From the NCBI RefSeq assembly GCF_004777465.1, contig NZ_CP038462.1, positions 2,852,001-2,916,000 on the forward strand: a DNA stretch of 64,000 bases. The letters run 5' to 3'. Position numbers and translations under genes: made by a program. Below, piece by piece: positions 40,351 to 50,897 of this stretch. The notes below the pieces were generated by a model. That model did not search any database. It was not told where the DNA came from and was given only the letters and a program-made list of their open reading frames with translations. Source of the DNA: Nocardioides daphniae (GTDB taxonomy: Bacteria > Actinomycetota > Actinomycetes > Propionibacteriales > Nocardioidaceae). Positions within the stretch are counted from its first letter, which is position 1. The number at the start of each line of letters is the position of its first letter.

Positions 40351-40832
40351 AGCCCACCAAGAGGCGCAGCCTCCTCGTCGCCGGCGTCGCCGTGGCCCAG
40401 CTCGTGCTGGTCGGTGTCGCGGTGGCCCCCCAGCTGTCGGCCCGGACGACCGGCGAGACCTACGAGCTCGCGGTCTCACCGGTCGACCCGATGGACCCGT
40501 TCCGCGGGGCGTACGTCGACCTCGACTACCCCGACCTGCAACCGCCGGACTCCTGGCGCCAGCCCTCGTACGACCAGGACGTCTTCGTGGTCATCGAGGA
40601 GTCCGACGGCCTGATGAAGGCCACCGACTGGACGACCGACCGGCCCGACTCCGGCACCTACCTGACCTGCTCCCCCGCCGGGTGGCCGTTCAGCTGCGGC
40701 ATCGAGTCGTGGTTCGCCGACTCCGCCGAGGCCCGCCGCCTCGAGGAGGCGATGCGCGACAAGGGCGCGATCGCCGAGGTGAAGATCGACTCCCGCGGCA
40801 ACGCCGCGATCGTGGGCCTGCGCGAGCGGTGA
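40347..40832 (+). CDS. GDYXXLXY-domain protein
   Basis: This 161-residue protein has one N-terminal membrane anchor (about 8-28) and an extracytoplasmic domain. The family motif appears in divergent form as PFRGAYVDLDYPDL (about 51-64), where G-AY-VDLDY replaces GDYxxLxY. Two cysteines (in LTCSPAGWPFSCG) may pair. The function is unknown; it is coupled to the DUF2157 gene and the two probably form one membrane complex. Confidence 0.8.
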   Translation: MKPTKRRSLLVAGVAVAQLVLVGVAVAPQLSARTTGETYELAVSPVDPMDPFRGAYVDLDYPDLQPPDSWRQPSYDQDVFVVIEESDGLMKATDWTTDRPDSGTYLTCSPAGWPFSCGIESWFADSAEARRLEEAMRDKGAIAEVKIDSRGNAAIVGLRER

Positions 40833-40838
40833 GGCAGC

Positions 40839-41324
40839 TCAGCCGGTGGCGACGTGGGTGACCGGCTCGTGCTCCACGGGGAAGTTGACCGACGAGGCGA
40901 TGAAGCACGCCTGTGAGGCCTCGTGGTGCAGCTGCGGCACCAGCTCGACGTGCGCCGGGTCGACGACGGTGACCTCGGGGCGCAGCAGCACCCGGGTGAA
41001 ACGCCCGCCGATGCCCTCCTGGCTCATGGTGCCGACCGGTCGGTCCGCGTACGCCGTGACCGTCACCCCGTGCACCACTGCGACGTGCAGGAACGACAGC
41101 AGGTGGCACTCGCTCAGTGCGGCGACCAGCAGCTCCTCGGGGTTCCAGCGGCCGGGGTCGCCGCGGAAGGGCTTGTCGGCCGAGAGCAGCAGCTCCAGCT
41201 TGTCGCCGGCCCGCGCGCTCGCGACGACGTCGCGGGCGTAGTCGCGGTAGCCGGAGGTGCCGGTGCCGCGGTTGCCGGTCCAGGCGAGGGCGAGCTCATA
41301 GGTGTGCTGGGCCACCGCCCTCAC
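40839..41324 (-). CDS. OsmC/Ohr-family peroxide-detoxifying protein
   Basis: This is a 161-residue OsmC-fold protein. The two redox regions are visible: SECHLLSFLH (first Cys about residue 72) and ACFIASSVNFPVEHEP (second Cys about 140). The nearby Arg/Glu network that activates organic hydroperoxides is plausible from FRGDPGRWNPEELLVAALSEC. It starts at GTG 41322-41324 inside the otsB stop (GTGA), so it is the second gene of an otsB-osmC pair, an arrangement consistent with osmotic/oxidative stress. Confidence 0.85.
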   Translation of the reverse strand: MRAVAQHTYELALAWTGNRGTGTSGYRDYARDVVASARAGDKLELLLSADKPFRGDPGRWNPEELLVAALSECHLLSFLHVAVVHGVTVTAYADRPVGTMSQEGIGGRFTRVLLRPEVTVVDPAHVELVPQLHHEASQACFIASSVNFPVEHEPVTHVATG

Positions 41325-42169
41325 CCGGCCTGCGGGCCGAGGTCGGCGACGAGCCCCTTGAGGAAGTCGACGACACCCTCAGGGCCGTCGACGACGTGGT
41401 CGGCGATCTCCTCCAGCTCCTCGGGTCCGTCGCCGCCGTGGGAGCAGACCGCCATGGTGGCGATCCCGTCGTCACGCATGGCGCGCAGCTCGGTAAAGGC
41501 CTCGACGTCACCCAGGTCGTCACCGGCGAAGAGGAAGCCCTTGGCACTCCACTCCTCGGCCAGGCGGCTCACTGCGAGCCCCTTGTGCATGCCGGGCGCG
41601 CGCACCTCCACGACGAGGCGGCCCGGCTCCACGGCGAGGCCGTGCCGGGTGGCGGCGTCGGCGACCAGCGGCAGCAGGCGGGCGAAGGAGCCGACCGGGT
41701 CAGGCAGGCGCCGTGTGTGCAGCGCGACCGCGAGGCCCTTGGGCTCGACGTAGGCGTCGGCGGCGTCGGCACGGCGTACGAGTGAGGGCACCTCGCGCAG
41801 GAAGCCGGCCAGGCCGGCAGGGGGCCGGGGCGAGACGACGCGGCGGTCGACGGCGGTCCACCGCTCGTTGCCGTACTGCCCCAGGACGATGAAGGAGCGG
41901 TGCCGCTCGGCGATCCGGGTGCCGACCTGGTCGAGGTCGCCGAGGGCGAGCGCCTGGCGGACCGGGCGGCCGGTGACCACCGCGACGCCGCGCACCCGGT
42001 CAGCCAGCGCAACCAGGAGGTCGGGGACGTCGGGGTGGACGTGCGCCTGGGTGGGGTCCTCGACGATGGGGGCGAGGGTGCCGTCGAAGTCGAGACCGAC
42101 CACGAGGTCACCGCCCGAGCGCACCACGGCCTCGTACAGCGCGGATGCCGTGGGGTCGTTGAGCTCCAT
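41321..42169 (-). CDS. otsB: Trehalose-6-phosphate phosphatase
   Basis: OtsB removes phosphate from trehalose-6-phosphate. The 282-residue HAD-family protein has the nucleophile motif D27-F-D29-G-T-L-A-P, motif II VVTGRP, EPKGLAVALH in the cap, and the C-terminal GDDLGDVEAF acidic motif. Its partner otsA lies about 1 kb away on the other strand, divergent, with the LytR_C and DUF3263 genes between. The start ATG is 42167-42169. The gene is intact. Confidence 0.93.
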   Translation of the reverse strand: MELNDPTASALYEAVVRSGGDLVVGLDFDGTLAPIVEDPTQAHVHPDVPDLLVALADRVRGVAVVTGRPVRQALALGDLDQVGTRIAERHRSFIVLGQYGNERWTAVDRRVVSPRPPAGLAGFLREVPSLVRRADAADAYVEPKGLAVALHTRRLPDPVGSFARLLPLVADAATRHGLAVEPGRLVVEVRAPGMHKGLAVSRLAEEWSAKGFLFAGDDLGDVEAFTELRAMRDDGIATMAVCSHGGDGPEELEEIADHVVDGPEGVVDFLKGLVADLGPQAG

Positions 42170-42243
42170 GCGCCCTACTCAACCAGACGATCCCCAGCGG
42201 TCGAGCGTGAACGTGGTCACGCCGACGCGGGCGTGGTGCGCGC

Positions 42244-42744
42244 TCAGCCGGTCAGGATGACGGTGAGGCGGTCGAGCTTCATCGGCGCGACGGCGACCTT
42301 GGTGCGGCGGATGCCGAGGTCGAGGGCCAGCTGCTTGGCCTCGGCCTTGAGCCGCGGCGGGTGGTAGACGGTCGGCTCGGGGATGTGCCCGACCCAGTTG
42401 TCGGAGCCGACGACCTGCCAGCCGGCGGCGGTGATCTTGGAAGCCGTACGCCCGGCGAGGCCCGTGATGCCCGAGTTGTTGTAGACCTCGACGTAGACCT
42501 TGCTGCGGTCGAGCTTGGGCTTGGGCTTCTTGGTCGGGGTGGCCGACGGGGTGGGCGTCGGGGTCGGGGTGGGCGCGGTCTTCGCGACGTTCTCGACCTT
42601 GCGCTCCTGCTCGGGGGCGTCCTTGGTCGCGACGAAGGCGAAGCCGGCCATCGCCACGGCGATGACGCTCAGCATGACGACCGGCGAGGGGAAGGCGACG
42701 CCGCGCTCGTTGCGACGGCGCGAGTTCAGGGGGCTCACGACCAC
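42244..42744 (-). CDS. LytR_C-domain membrane-anchored protein
   Basis: This is a 166-residue protein with a single N-terminal membrane helix (about 20-40). A Thr-Pro repeat linker (TPTPTPTPSATPTKKPKPK, about 58-76) is followed by a LytR C-terminal-type domain (VYVEVYNNSGITGLAGRTASKI, about 83-104). It lacks the LCP catalytic domain, so it is a stand-alone LytR_C protein, probably acting at the cell wall. GTG 42742-42744 starts 3 bp after the DUF3263 stop; a GTG two codons in is also possible. Confidence 0.8.
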   Translation of the reverse strand: MVVSPLNSRRRNERGVAFPSPVVMLSVIAVAMAGFAFVATKDAPEQERKVENVAKTAPTPTPTPTPSATPTKKPKPKLDRSKVYVEVYNNSGITGLAGRTASKITAAGWQVVGSDNWVGHIPEPTVYHPPRLKAEAKQLALDLGIRRTKVAVAPMKLDRLTVILTG

Positions 42745-42747
42745 GCC

Positions 42748-43044
42748 TCAGATCTCGAAGCCGAGGCGGCGGGCGGAGCGCTGGCGCTGGCGCTGCTGAC
42801 GCAGGCGGCGGAGGCGACGCACGAGCAACGGGTCGGCCTCCAGCGCAGCCTGGGAGTCGATGAGCGCGTTGAGCACCTGGTAGTAGCGCGTCGAGCTCAT
42901 GTGGAACTTCTCGCGGACCGCCTGCTCCTTGGCGCCGGCGTACTTCCACCAGTGGCGCTCGAACTCCAGGATGTCGCGGTCGCGCTCGCTCAGGCCGGTG
43001 GCCTGATCGGCTCCGTTGCCCTGGAGGGCGTTGGCGGCGTCCAT
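42748..43044 (-). CDS. DUF3263 protein
   Basis: This is a 98-residue actinobacterial protein of unknown function. The family core is LSERDRDILEFERHWWKYAGAKEQAVREKF-type sequence (about 17-46), then MSSTRYYQVLNALIDS, which looks like a helix-turn-helix, and a basic Arg-rich end (QQRQRQRSARR). DNA binding is plausible but not shown. The start is ATG 43042-43044 with GGGGAG upstream. It forms a likely two-gene unit with the LytR_C gene. Confidence 0.82.
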   Translation of the reverse strand: MDAANALQGNGADQATGLSERDRDILEFERHWWKYAGAKEQAVREKFHMSSTRYYQVLNALIDSQAALEADPLLVRRLRRLRQQRQRQRSARRLGFEI

Positions 43045-43192
43045 GTGCGTCTCCCCGTGGGTGCGTCGATCCGTGCTGCTGCGTCCACTGTAGGTGACGA
43101 ACCACAACGATGTCATTCGCTTGGCGGCGCGCCGGGCGACGCGCCGCCGCCGCCCGGCACAGCCGTAGGTGCACGCGATTGGACGCGCTGCA

Positions 43193-43198
43193 TAGGGT
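43193..43198 (+). promoter_or_regulatory. -10 element, leaderless promoter of otsA
   Basis: TAGGGT is followed by 6 nt and GTG 43205. Confidence 0.5.
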
Positions 43199-43204
43199 GT
43201 ACCC

Positions 43205-44621
43205 GTGACCACCGCCACAGCAGACCTTGTCATCGTGGCCAACCGTCTCCCGGTGGACGAGGTCATCAACCCGGACGGCACGACCACCTGGGGCCGCTCC
43301 CCCGGCGGCCTGGTGACCGCGCTCGAGCCGGTGCTGCGTGCCCAGCACGGCGCCTGGGTCGGCTGGCCCGGCGGCATCGACCAGGAGATCGAGCCCTTCG
43401 AGTCCGACGGGCTCACGTTGGTCCCGGTGGCGCTCAGCGCCGAGGACGTCGAGGATTTCTACGAGGGCTTCTCCAACGCCACCCTCTGGCCGCTCTACCA
43501 CGACGTGATCGCCAAGCCGCAGTTCCACCGCGAGTGGTGGGACGCGTACGTCGAAGTGAACCGCCGCTTCACCGAGCGCGCCGTCGAGGTCGCGGCGCCC
43601 GGTGCGACGGTCTGGGTGCAGGACTACCAGCTCCAGCTGGTGCCGCAGATGCTGCGCGAGCTCCGCCCCGACCTGCGGATCGGCTTCTACCTGCACATCC
43701 CCTTCCCGCCGGCCGAGCTCTTCGCCCAGCTGCCGTGGCGCCGTCAGATCCTCGAGGGCCTGCTCGGCGCCGACCTGATCGGCTTCCAGCTGCCGGGCGC
43801 CGCACACAACTTCATCCGTCCGTGCGCTCCCGTGTCGGCCACCGCACCCACAAGGACACCGTGCAGATGCCGGACGGGCGCGTGGTGCGCGCCGCGGCGT
43901 ACCCGATCTCCATCGACGCCGAGGAGTTCGAGACCCTCGCCCGTTCGGAGGGCGTCGAGGCCCGCGCCAAGGAGATCCGCGAGCAGCTCGGCAACCCCGA
44001 GACGCTCTTCCTGGGGGTCGACCGGCTCGACTACACCAAGGGCATCTACGCGCGACTGCGTGCCTACTCCGAGCTCATCGCCGAGGGGCACCTCGACGTG
44101 CACGAGTCGATCTTCGTCCAGGTCGCCACCCCGTCGCGCGAGCGCGTCGAGCAGTACCGGCTGCTGCGCGACGAGACCGACCGCCTGGTCGGGCGGATCA
44201 ACGGCGACCTCGGCCACTTCGGCCGCCCGCGATCGACTACCAGCACGCGTCCTTCCCCCGCGAGGAGATGGCCGCGCTCTACCGGGCCGCCGACGTGATG
44301 GTGGTGACCCCGCTGCGCGACGGCATGAACCTGGTCGCCAAGGAGTACGTGGCCTGCAAGTTCGACGACGAGGGGGCGCTGGTCCTCTCCGAGTTCGCCG
44401 GTGCCGCGCACGAGCTGCGGCAGGCCTGGATGGTCAACCCGTACGACATCAACGGCATGAAGGCGACCCTGCTGGAGGCGCACCGCGCCAGCCCGGAGGA
44501 GCGTCGCCGCCGGATGCGCGCGATGCGGGCCCAGGTCAAGGAGAACGACGTGGCCCGCTGGGCCGCCAACTTCCTCGGTGACCTCAGCGGCCCTTCTGGT
44601 CCTCGCCCAGACGCGCCATGA
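43205..44621 (+). CDS. otsA: Trehalose-6-phosphate synthase, two 1-bp deletions
   Basis: OtsA joins UDP- or GDP/ADP-glucose to glucose-6-phosphate. The reconstructed GT20 protein has 472 residues, the usual length. Landmarks in order: IVANRLPV (about 9-16), [33 protein letters not shown], then after a missing base near 43815 [18 protein letters not shown] and QVATPSR, then after another near 44228 [22 protein letters not shown] and [12 protein letters not shown]. The start is GTG 43205, leaderless. Its 3' end overlaps the convergent FMN glutamate-synthase-like gene by 38 bp. Confidence 0.92.
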
Positions 44622-46143
44622 CCTCGACGAGCTCGTCGCGCAAACCGGGCCCGAGCTCGCCCCACCCCGGCTGGTAGCCGTAGAGCTCGCGCAGCGGCAC
44701 GGCCGAGCGCTGACCGTCCAGGATGTCGATGTCGTCGGGCGTGAGCAGGCCGGGGTGCACCACGCCGACCGCCTCGGAGACCTTGAGCAGGTCGCGGCGC
44801 AGGGCCAGGACGTAGCTGGCCAGCCGCTGGGTCTTCGACGTCGGGTCGAGGCCCCGGGTGTAGCGCGGGTTCTGGGTGGCGACGCCGACCGGACAGTGGT
44901 CGGTGTGGCACTTCTGGGCCTGGATGCAGCCGATCGACAGCATGGCCTCGCGCCCGACGTTGACCATGTCGGCACCGAGCGCGAAGGCGACCAGCGCGTT
45001 CTCCGGCAGGCCGAGCTTGCCAGCCCCGATGAAGGTGACGTCGTCGGTCAGCCCGGCGGCCGCGAACCGCTTGTGGACCTCGGAGAAGGCGACCCGGAAC
45101 GGGTAGGCGACCGAGTCGGCGAAGACCATCGGCGCAGCGCCGGTGCCGCCCTCGCCGCCGTCGATGTTGACGAAGTCGACGCCGCGGGTGCGCGGCTGCA
45201 TGAGCTCGACGAGCTCGTCCCAGAAGTCCATGTTGCCCACGGCCGACTTGATCCCGACGGGCAGGCCGGTGGCGTCGGCGATCTCCTCGACCAGGTCGAG
45301 CATGGAGTCGACGTCGTCGAAGGCCGTGTGGCGGCTCGGCGAGGCACAGTCCACGCCCACCGGGATGCCGCGGATCTCGGCGATCGTGCGGTCCACCTTG
45401 GCCGCGGGCAGCATGCCGCCCAGCCCCGGCTTGGCCCCCTGGGAGAGCTTGATCTCGATCGCCTTCACCGGGGCGGAGGCGACCAGGTCGACGAGCCGGT
45501 CGAGGTCGAAGCGTCCGTGCTCGTCACGGCAGCCGAAGTAGGCGGTGCCGATCTGGAAGATGAGCTCGCCGCCGTGCCGGTGGGCCGGGGCGATCGACCC
45601 CTCACCGGTGTTCTGCAGGCAGTCGACCAGGGCCGCGCCCTGGTTGAGCGAGCGCAGGGCGGGCTCCGACAGAGCCCCGAAGCTCATCCCGGAGATGTTG
45701 ACCACCGACGCCGGGCGGAAGGCGTGGCGCCGTCCACGCGGCCCACCGAGCACCTTCGCCGACGGCACCGCGACGCCCTCGCTGCCGTGCCGAGCGGTGG
45801 TGGCGCCGGGGCCGGCGAAGGTGCGGTGCTTGATGATCGGATATCCGGCCAGCCCCTCGACGTCGTTGTCGGTGCCGAAGCCGAAGTAGTTGTTCTCGCC
45901 CTTCGCGCTCGCGTAGATCCAGCGTCGCTGGTCGCGGGAGAAGGGGCGCTCCTCGTCGTTGCTGGTGACGATGTACTGCCGCAGCTCCGGGCCCACCGTC
46001 TCGACCCAGTAGCGGAAGTGCCCGATGATCGGGAAGTTGCGCAGCAGGGCGTGCTGCCGCTGGGTCAGGTCGCGGACGACCACCCCGCCCAGCGCTGCCG
46101 CTGCGAGTCCCGCCACCTTGCCACCGGTCGAGATGCGTCCCAT
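44584..46143 (-). CDS. FMN-binding glutamate synthase-family protein
   Basis: This 519-residue protein corresponds to the FMN/iron-sulfur synthase domain of GltB without the amidotransferase or central domains. An N-terminal hydrophobic helix (about 8-24) suggests membrane association. The flavin barrel shows NISGMSFGALSEPALRSLN, KAIEIKLSQGAKPGLGG, VDFVNIDGGEGGTGAAP and GAGKLGLPENALVAFALGADMVNVGREAML-type segments; the cluster cysteines lie in GCIQAQKCHTDHCPVG. Substrates of this stand-alone class are poorly known. It shares a divergent promoter region with the transporter gene. Confidence 0.85.
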   Translation of the reverse strand: MGRISTGGKVAGLAAAALGGVVVRDLTQRQHALLRNFPIIGHFRYWVETVGPELRQYIVTSNDEERPFSRDQRRWIYASAKGENNYFGFGTDNDVEGLAGYPIIKHRTFAGPGATTARHGSEGVAVPSAKVLGGPRGRRHAFRPASVVNISGMSFGALSEPALRSLNQGAALVDCLQNTGEGSIAPAHRHGGELIFQIGTAYFGCRDEHGRFDLDRLVDLVASAPVKAIEIKLSQGAKPGLGGMLPAAKVDRTIAEIRGIPVGVDCASPSRHTAFDDVDSMLDLVEEIADATGLPVGIKSAVGNMDFWDELVELMQPRTRGVDFVNIDGGEGGTGAAPMVFADSVAYPFRVAFSEVHKRFAAAGLTDDVTFIGAGKLGLPENALVAFALGADMVNVGREAMLSIGCIQAQKCHTDHCPVGVATQNPRYTRGLDPTSKTQRLASYVLALRRDLLKVSEAVGVVHPGLLTPDDIDILDGQRSAVPLRELYGYQPGWGELGPGLRDELVEVMARLGEDQKGR

Positions 46144-46166
46144 GCGTCAGGTCTAGTCGGCCCGAC

Positions 46167-46184
46167 CAACTCTGTCGAGAGTTG
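46167..46184. promoter_or_regulatory. Perfect palindrome in a divergent promoter region
   Basis: CAACTCTGTCGAGAGTTG has 7-bp perfect arms and a 4-nt centre. It sits in the 89-bp gap between the FMN glutamate-synthase-like gene and the transporter gene, 24 bp from the first start. A regulator that controls both sides is a reasonable guess. Confidence 0.5.
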
Positions 46185-46220
46185 CCGGTCGTTCTCGCAC
46201 CGCTGGGGCTGCGGCGCCCC

Positions 46221-46226
46221 TAGTGT
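46221..46226 (+). promoter_or_regulatory. -10 element of the GPH-type transporter gene
   Basis: TAGTGT is followed by 6 nt and ATG 46233, a leaderless layout. Confidence 0.5.
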
Positions 46227-46232
46227 CGACCC

Positions 46233-47617
46233 ATGACCACTGACGTCCCGAGCGTCGGGCAGTCGACACTGCCGCGCGCCGTCCGGCTGGGCTACGGCTC
46301 CGGCTCGGTCGCCACCGGCGCCTTCGGGACCGTGCCGGGCCTGATGCTGCTCCCCTTCCTCACCGACAGCCTGGGGATCGCCGCGCTCTGGGCGGGCCTC
46401 ATCGTCTTCGCCCCGAAGGCCTGGGACGTGCTGCTCAACCCGGTCGCGGGCCGGATCAGCGACCGCACCGTCGACCCCCGCGGCCCACGCCGTCCGTGGC
46501 TGCTGCGGGCCGGGGTGCTGCTCGCGGTCGGCTTCGCGGTGATCTTCGCGGTGCCCGACCTGGGGTCGAAGGGGCTCGAGGCGACCTGGGTGCTCGTCGC
46601 CTTCCTGGCGACGGCGACGGCGTACGCCTTCTTCCAGGTGCCGTACGTCGCGATGCCTGCGGAGATCACCGACTCCTACGACGAGCGCACCCGGCTGATG
46701 ACATGGCGGGTGGCGATCCTGGCCTTCACGATCATGCTGGCCGGGGACGGCCCACTGATCCGCGACGCGTTCGACGGCCGCACCGGCTACGCGGTGATGG
46801 GCGTCGCGATGGCCGGCGTGATCCTCCTCGGGGTGGTGGCGGCGTACGTCGGCACGCGCCGCGCACCCGTCGGCACCGTCGCCGCGGGGAGCGGCACGAT
46901 CGGCGAGCAGCTCAGGGTGGTCGCCTCGTCGGCCAACTTCCGGGTCCTGCTGACCACCTTCGTCATCCAGGCGCTGGCGCTGGGCGCGATGCTCGCCGGG
47001 GTCGACTACCTGGCCGAGGAGGTGCTCGGCAGCGCCGGCCGCCACCACGATCCTCTTCCTCTGCTTCGTCGGTCCGGCGCTCGTGCTGACCCCGGCCTGG
47101 GCCCGGGTCGGTGAGCGGATCGGCAAGCGAGCGGGCTGGACGATCTCGTCGCTGGTGCTGGCGTCCGGGGCGTTGCTGGCCGCGACCGCCCAGGTGGCAC
47201 CGGCGGGGCTCGTCTTCGCGGCCGTCGGGCTGGTCGGCGTCGGCTACGCCGGCTGCCAGGTCTTCCCGATGGCGATGCTCCCCGACGCCGCCGCGGTCGA
47301 CGCGCACCTCACCGGCGAGAACCGGGTCGGGGTCCACACCGTGTGTGGACCGCGGGCGAGACCTTCGGGCTGGCCCTCGGACCGAGCCTGTACGCCCTCA
47401 TCCTCACCCTCGGCGACTACCGCTCCTCCACCGACGGCAGCGCGGTGCAGCCCGACTCGGCGCTCACCGCGATCACCGTCGGCTTCAGCGTCGTCCCAGC
47501 CCTGCTCATCCTGGCCAGCCTCTGGTGGCTGCGTCGCTACACCTTGACCGCCGACGACGTGCGGGCCGCCCTGGCCGCGACGCCGGCACCCGCAGCTCCG
47601 ACCTCGAAGGACGCACG

Positions 47618-47621
<4 letters not shown>
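46233..47621 (+). CDS. GPH/MelB-like MFS transporter, two frame breaks
   Basis: This transporter has about 463 residues with 12 helices. The N-terminal half resembles the glycoside-pentoside-hexuronide:cation symporters: LGYGSGSVATGAFGTVPGLMLLPFLTD, KAWDVLLNPVAGRISDRT, PYVAMPAEITDSYDERTRLMTWR. The frame changes near 47040 (before TILFLCFVGPALVLTPAW) and near 47345 (before VWTAGETFGLALGPSLYAL). It is coupled by ATGA to the PLP-lyase-like gene, so the substrate may be related to that enzyme's product or precursor; this is inference. Confidence 0.82.
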
Positions 47622-49050
<1,429 letters not shown>

Positions 49051-49056
49051 GGTCGC

Positions 49057-49110
49057 AACTGGTCGATGGATGTCGATTCCCCGTCCAGAGTCTGCATCCA
49101 TCGACCAGTT
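49057..49110. repeat. Palindromic element, copy 1
   Basis: The 16-bp arm AACTGGTCGATGGATG (49057-49072) faces its perfect reverse complement (49095-49110) across a 22-nt loop that begins TCGA and ends CTG. It follows the PLP-lyase stop by 6 bp and could also act as a transcription terminator. It matches copy 2 at 50128-50181. Confidence 0.95.
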
Positions 49111-49202
49111 TTGCTGGCCGCGAGGGCTGCACAGGCGCGCGGCGGTCCACAGGCGGTGAGTGACCGTGTACGCCCGGGCGCGCCGCCCGCCACGCTCGTG
49201 CC

Positions 49203-50123
49203 ATGGAGCCACTCCTCACCCGTAGCGGGCAGCGCGCCGGCGTGCACTGGACCCGCGTCACCCACGGCGTCCATCGACCCCGCGACGCCGCCGATCCCGG
49301 GCTGGCGGACCTCCACGCCTGGCTCCGCGTGCTGCCGCCGGGCGCGCGGTTCACGCACCTCACGGCGGCACGGCTCTGGGGGTTGTGGCTGCCACCCCTC
49401 CCCGGCGACCTGCCTGTCGTCGCTGCCTGTGCTCCGACCGGTACGCGGCCGCGTCGCCCGGGGCTGCACGTCGTACGCCCCACGTCGCTGGCGCCACCCG
49501 CGGTGGTGGCGGGCCTCCCGGTCGACCCGGTCGAGGTCGCGCTGTTGACCGCGTGCCGCCACGTGGGCGACCTGGATGCGCTCGTGATGGTTGACTCAGC
49601 TCTCGCCACCGGGCTGACGACGCCGGACGCCCTGGCTGCGACGGCTGCTGGCCGGAGCCGGGGTGCCCCACGACTGCGGCGGGTGCTGGCGCGTGCCGAC
49701 GTACGCACGGAGTCGCCGTGGGAGACAGTGCTGCGCGACTTCCACCGAATCGTCGACGCCGAGGTGGAGCCGCAGTTCGAGGTCACCGACGATCGGGGTC
49801 ACTTCGTGGCGCGCGGCGACCTACGGCTGACGGGTCACCGTGTCCTGCACGAGTACGACGGTGGGGATCACCTGACGGTGGAGCAGCAGCGGGCGGACCT
49901 CCGCCGTCTCCGGCGTCTCGCTGCCGCCGGCTGGGTGCGACGCGGCTACACGAGTGAGGACCTGGTGCACCGCGCGACCAGCGTGCTGCGCGACGTGGAC
50001 CTCACGCTGGGGCGGCCACACGACCCCGGCCGCGTACGCCCGTGGCACGCGCAGCTGCGTGCGTCGTGCTTCACGCGCGCCGGCCAGAGCGAACTCCTGC
50101 AGCAACTGTCGTCGAGCGCATGA
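49203..50123 (+). CDS. DUF559/Vsr-like endonuclease-domain protein (AbiEi-like family), flanked by palindromic repeats
   Basis: This 306-residue protein belongs to a family common in actinobacteria but poorly characterised. The N-terminal half (THLTAARLWGLWLPP; HVVRPTSLAPPAVVAGLPVDPVEVALLTAC) resembles the AbiEi-like region. The C-terminal half looks like a Vsr/DUF559 PD-(D/E)xK nuclease: an ESPWETVLRDFH Glu, ARGDLRL with Asp, and VLHEYDGGDHL...EQQRADLRRLRRLAAAGW. The ATG at 49203 lacks a Shine-Dalgarno. It stands alone between two inverted copies of a 54-bp palindromic element. Function is unknown; possible roles are defence, repair or a toxin-antitoxin remnant. Confidence 0.7.
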   Translation: MEPLLTRSGQRAGVHWTRVTHGVHRPRDAADPGLADLHAWLRVLPPGARFTHLTAARLWGLWLPPLPGDLPVVAACAPTGTRPRRPGLHVVRPTSLAPPAVVAGLPVDPVEVALLTACRHVGDLDALVMVDSALATGLTTPDALAATAAGRSRGAPRLRRVLARADVRTESPWETVLRDFHRIVDAEVEPQFEVTDDRGHFVARGDLRLTGHRVLHEYDGGDHLTVEQQRADLRRLRRLAAAGWVRRGYTSEDLVHRATSVLRDVDLTLGRPHDPGRVRPWHAQLRASCFTRAGQSELLQQLSSSA

Positions 50124-50127
50124 CCGC

Positions 50128-50181
50128 AACTGGTCGATGGATGCAGTTCTGGGCAGCCATTTCGACATCCATCGACCAGTT
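50128..50181. repeat. Palindromic element, copy 2 (inverted relative to copy 1)
   Basis: The same 16-bp arms as copy 1 (50128-50143 and 50166-50181) enclose another 22-nt loop. Here the loop begins CAG and ends TCGA, the reverse of copy 1, so the two elements face each other across the nuclease-like gene. The rest of the loop is not conserved. Confidence 0.95.
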
Positions 50182-50186
50182 CTCGC

Positions 50187-50192
50187 TAGGTT
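50187..50192 (+). promoter_or_regulatory. -10 element, leaderless promoter of ung
   Basis: TAGGTT is followed by 6 nt and ATG 50199. It begins 5 bp after the second palindromic element. Confidence 0.5.
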
Positions 50193-50198
50193 GCGCCC

Positions 50199-50897
50199 AT
50201 GAGCGGACTCCCCGACCTCGTGGACCGAGGCCTGATGGCCCCCGACTGGGCGGAGGCACTGGTCGCGGTCGACCCGGAGATCGACGCGCGGATCACCGCA
50301 ATGGGGTCCTTCCTCCGCGGCGAGCTCGCCGCCGGGCGCGGCTACCTGCCGGCGGGCGACGCGGTCTTCCGGGCCTTCGAGCGTCCGCTGGCCGACGTAC
50401 GCGTGCTGGTCGTCGGGCAGGATCCCTACCCCACGCCCGGCCACCCGATCGGGTTGAGCTTCGCGGTGGCCCGGGACGTACGCCCCCTTCCGCGCAGCCT
50501 GACCAACATCTACCGCGAGCTCGAGGCCGACCTGGGCGTCGCGCCGGCGTCGCACGGCGACCTGACGGCATGGTCGGCCCAGGGCGTGATGCTGCTCAAC
50601 CGGGTGCTCACGGTGGCGCCGGGCGCGGCCGGCTCGCACCGCAGGCGCGGGTGGGAGCAGGTCACCGACGCGGCCATCGCCGCCCTCGTACGCCGCGGCG
50701 GCCCGCTGGTCGCGCTGCTGTGGGGTCGCGACGCGCAGCAGCTCAGGGGCGCGCTGGGCACGACGCCGGTCATCGAGTCCGCGCACCCCTCGCCCCTGTC
50801 GGCGTCGCGCGGCTTCTTCGGCTCGCGCCCGTTCAGTCGCGTCAGTGCCATGCTGGAGGAGCAGGGAGGAGGTCCGATCGACTGGCGACTGGAATAA
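50199..50897 (+). CDS. ung: Uracil-DNA glycosylase, family 1
   Basis: Ung removes uracil from DNA to start base-excision repair. The 232-residue protein shows the water-activating motif GQDPYP (D75), the uracil-pocket GLSFAV (about 84-89), LLNRVLTV and the DNA-intercalation loop [13 protein letters not shown] near 195-207. It is complete and intact. The start ATG has a -10 hexamer 6 nt upstream and no Shine-Dalgarno. It lies directly beside the nuclease-like gene, with one palindromic element between. Confidence 0.96.
   Translation: MSGLPDLVDRGLMAPDWAEALVAVDPEIDARITAMGSFLRGELAAGRGYLPAGDAVFRAFERPLADVRVLVVGQDPYPTPGHPIGLSFAVARDVRPLPRSLTNIYRELEADLGVAPASHGDLTAWSAQGVMLLNRVLTVAPGAAGSHRRRGWEQVTDAAIAALVRRGGPLVALLWGRDAQQLRGALGTTPVIESAHPSPLSASRGFFGSRPFSRVSAMLEEQGGGPIDWRLE

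Noticed and set aside
43205..44621. otsA as a decayed pseudogene
   Set aside because: Every family landmark is intact and two single added bases give a protein of normal length; sequence error is simpler.
49057..50181. Insertion sequence with terminal inverted repeats
   Set aside because: Each repeat is itself a hairpin, the gene shows no transposase features, and no target-site duplication is seen next to the outer ends.
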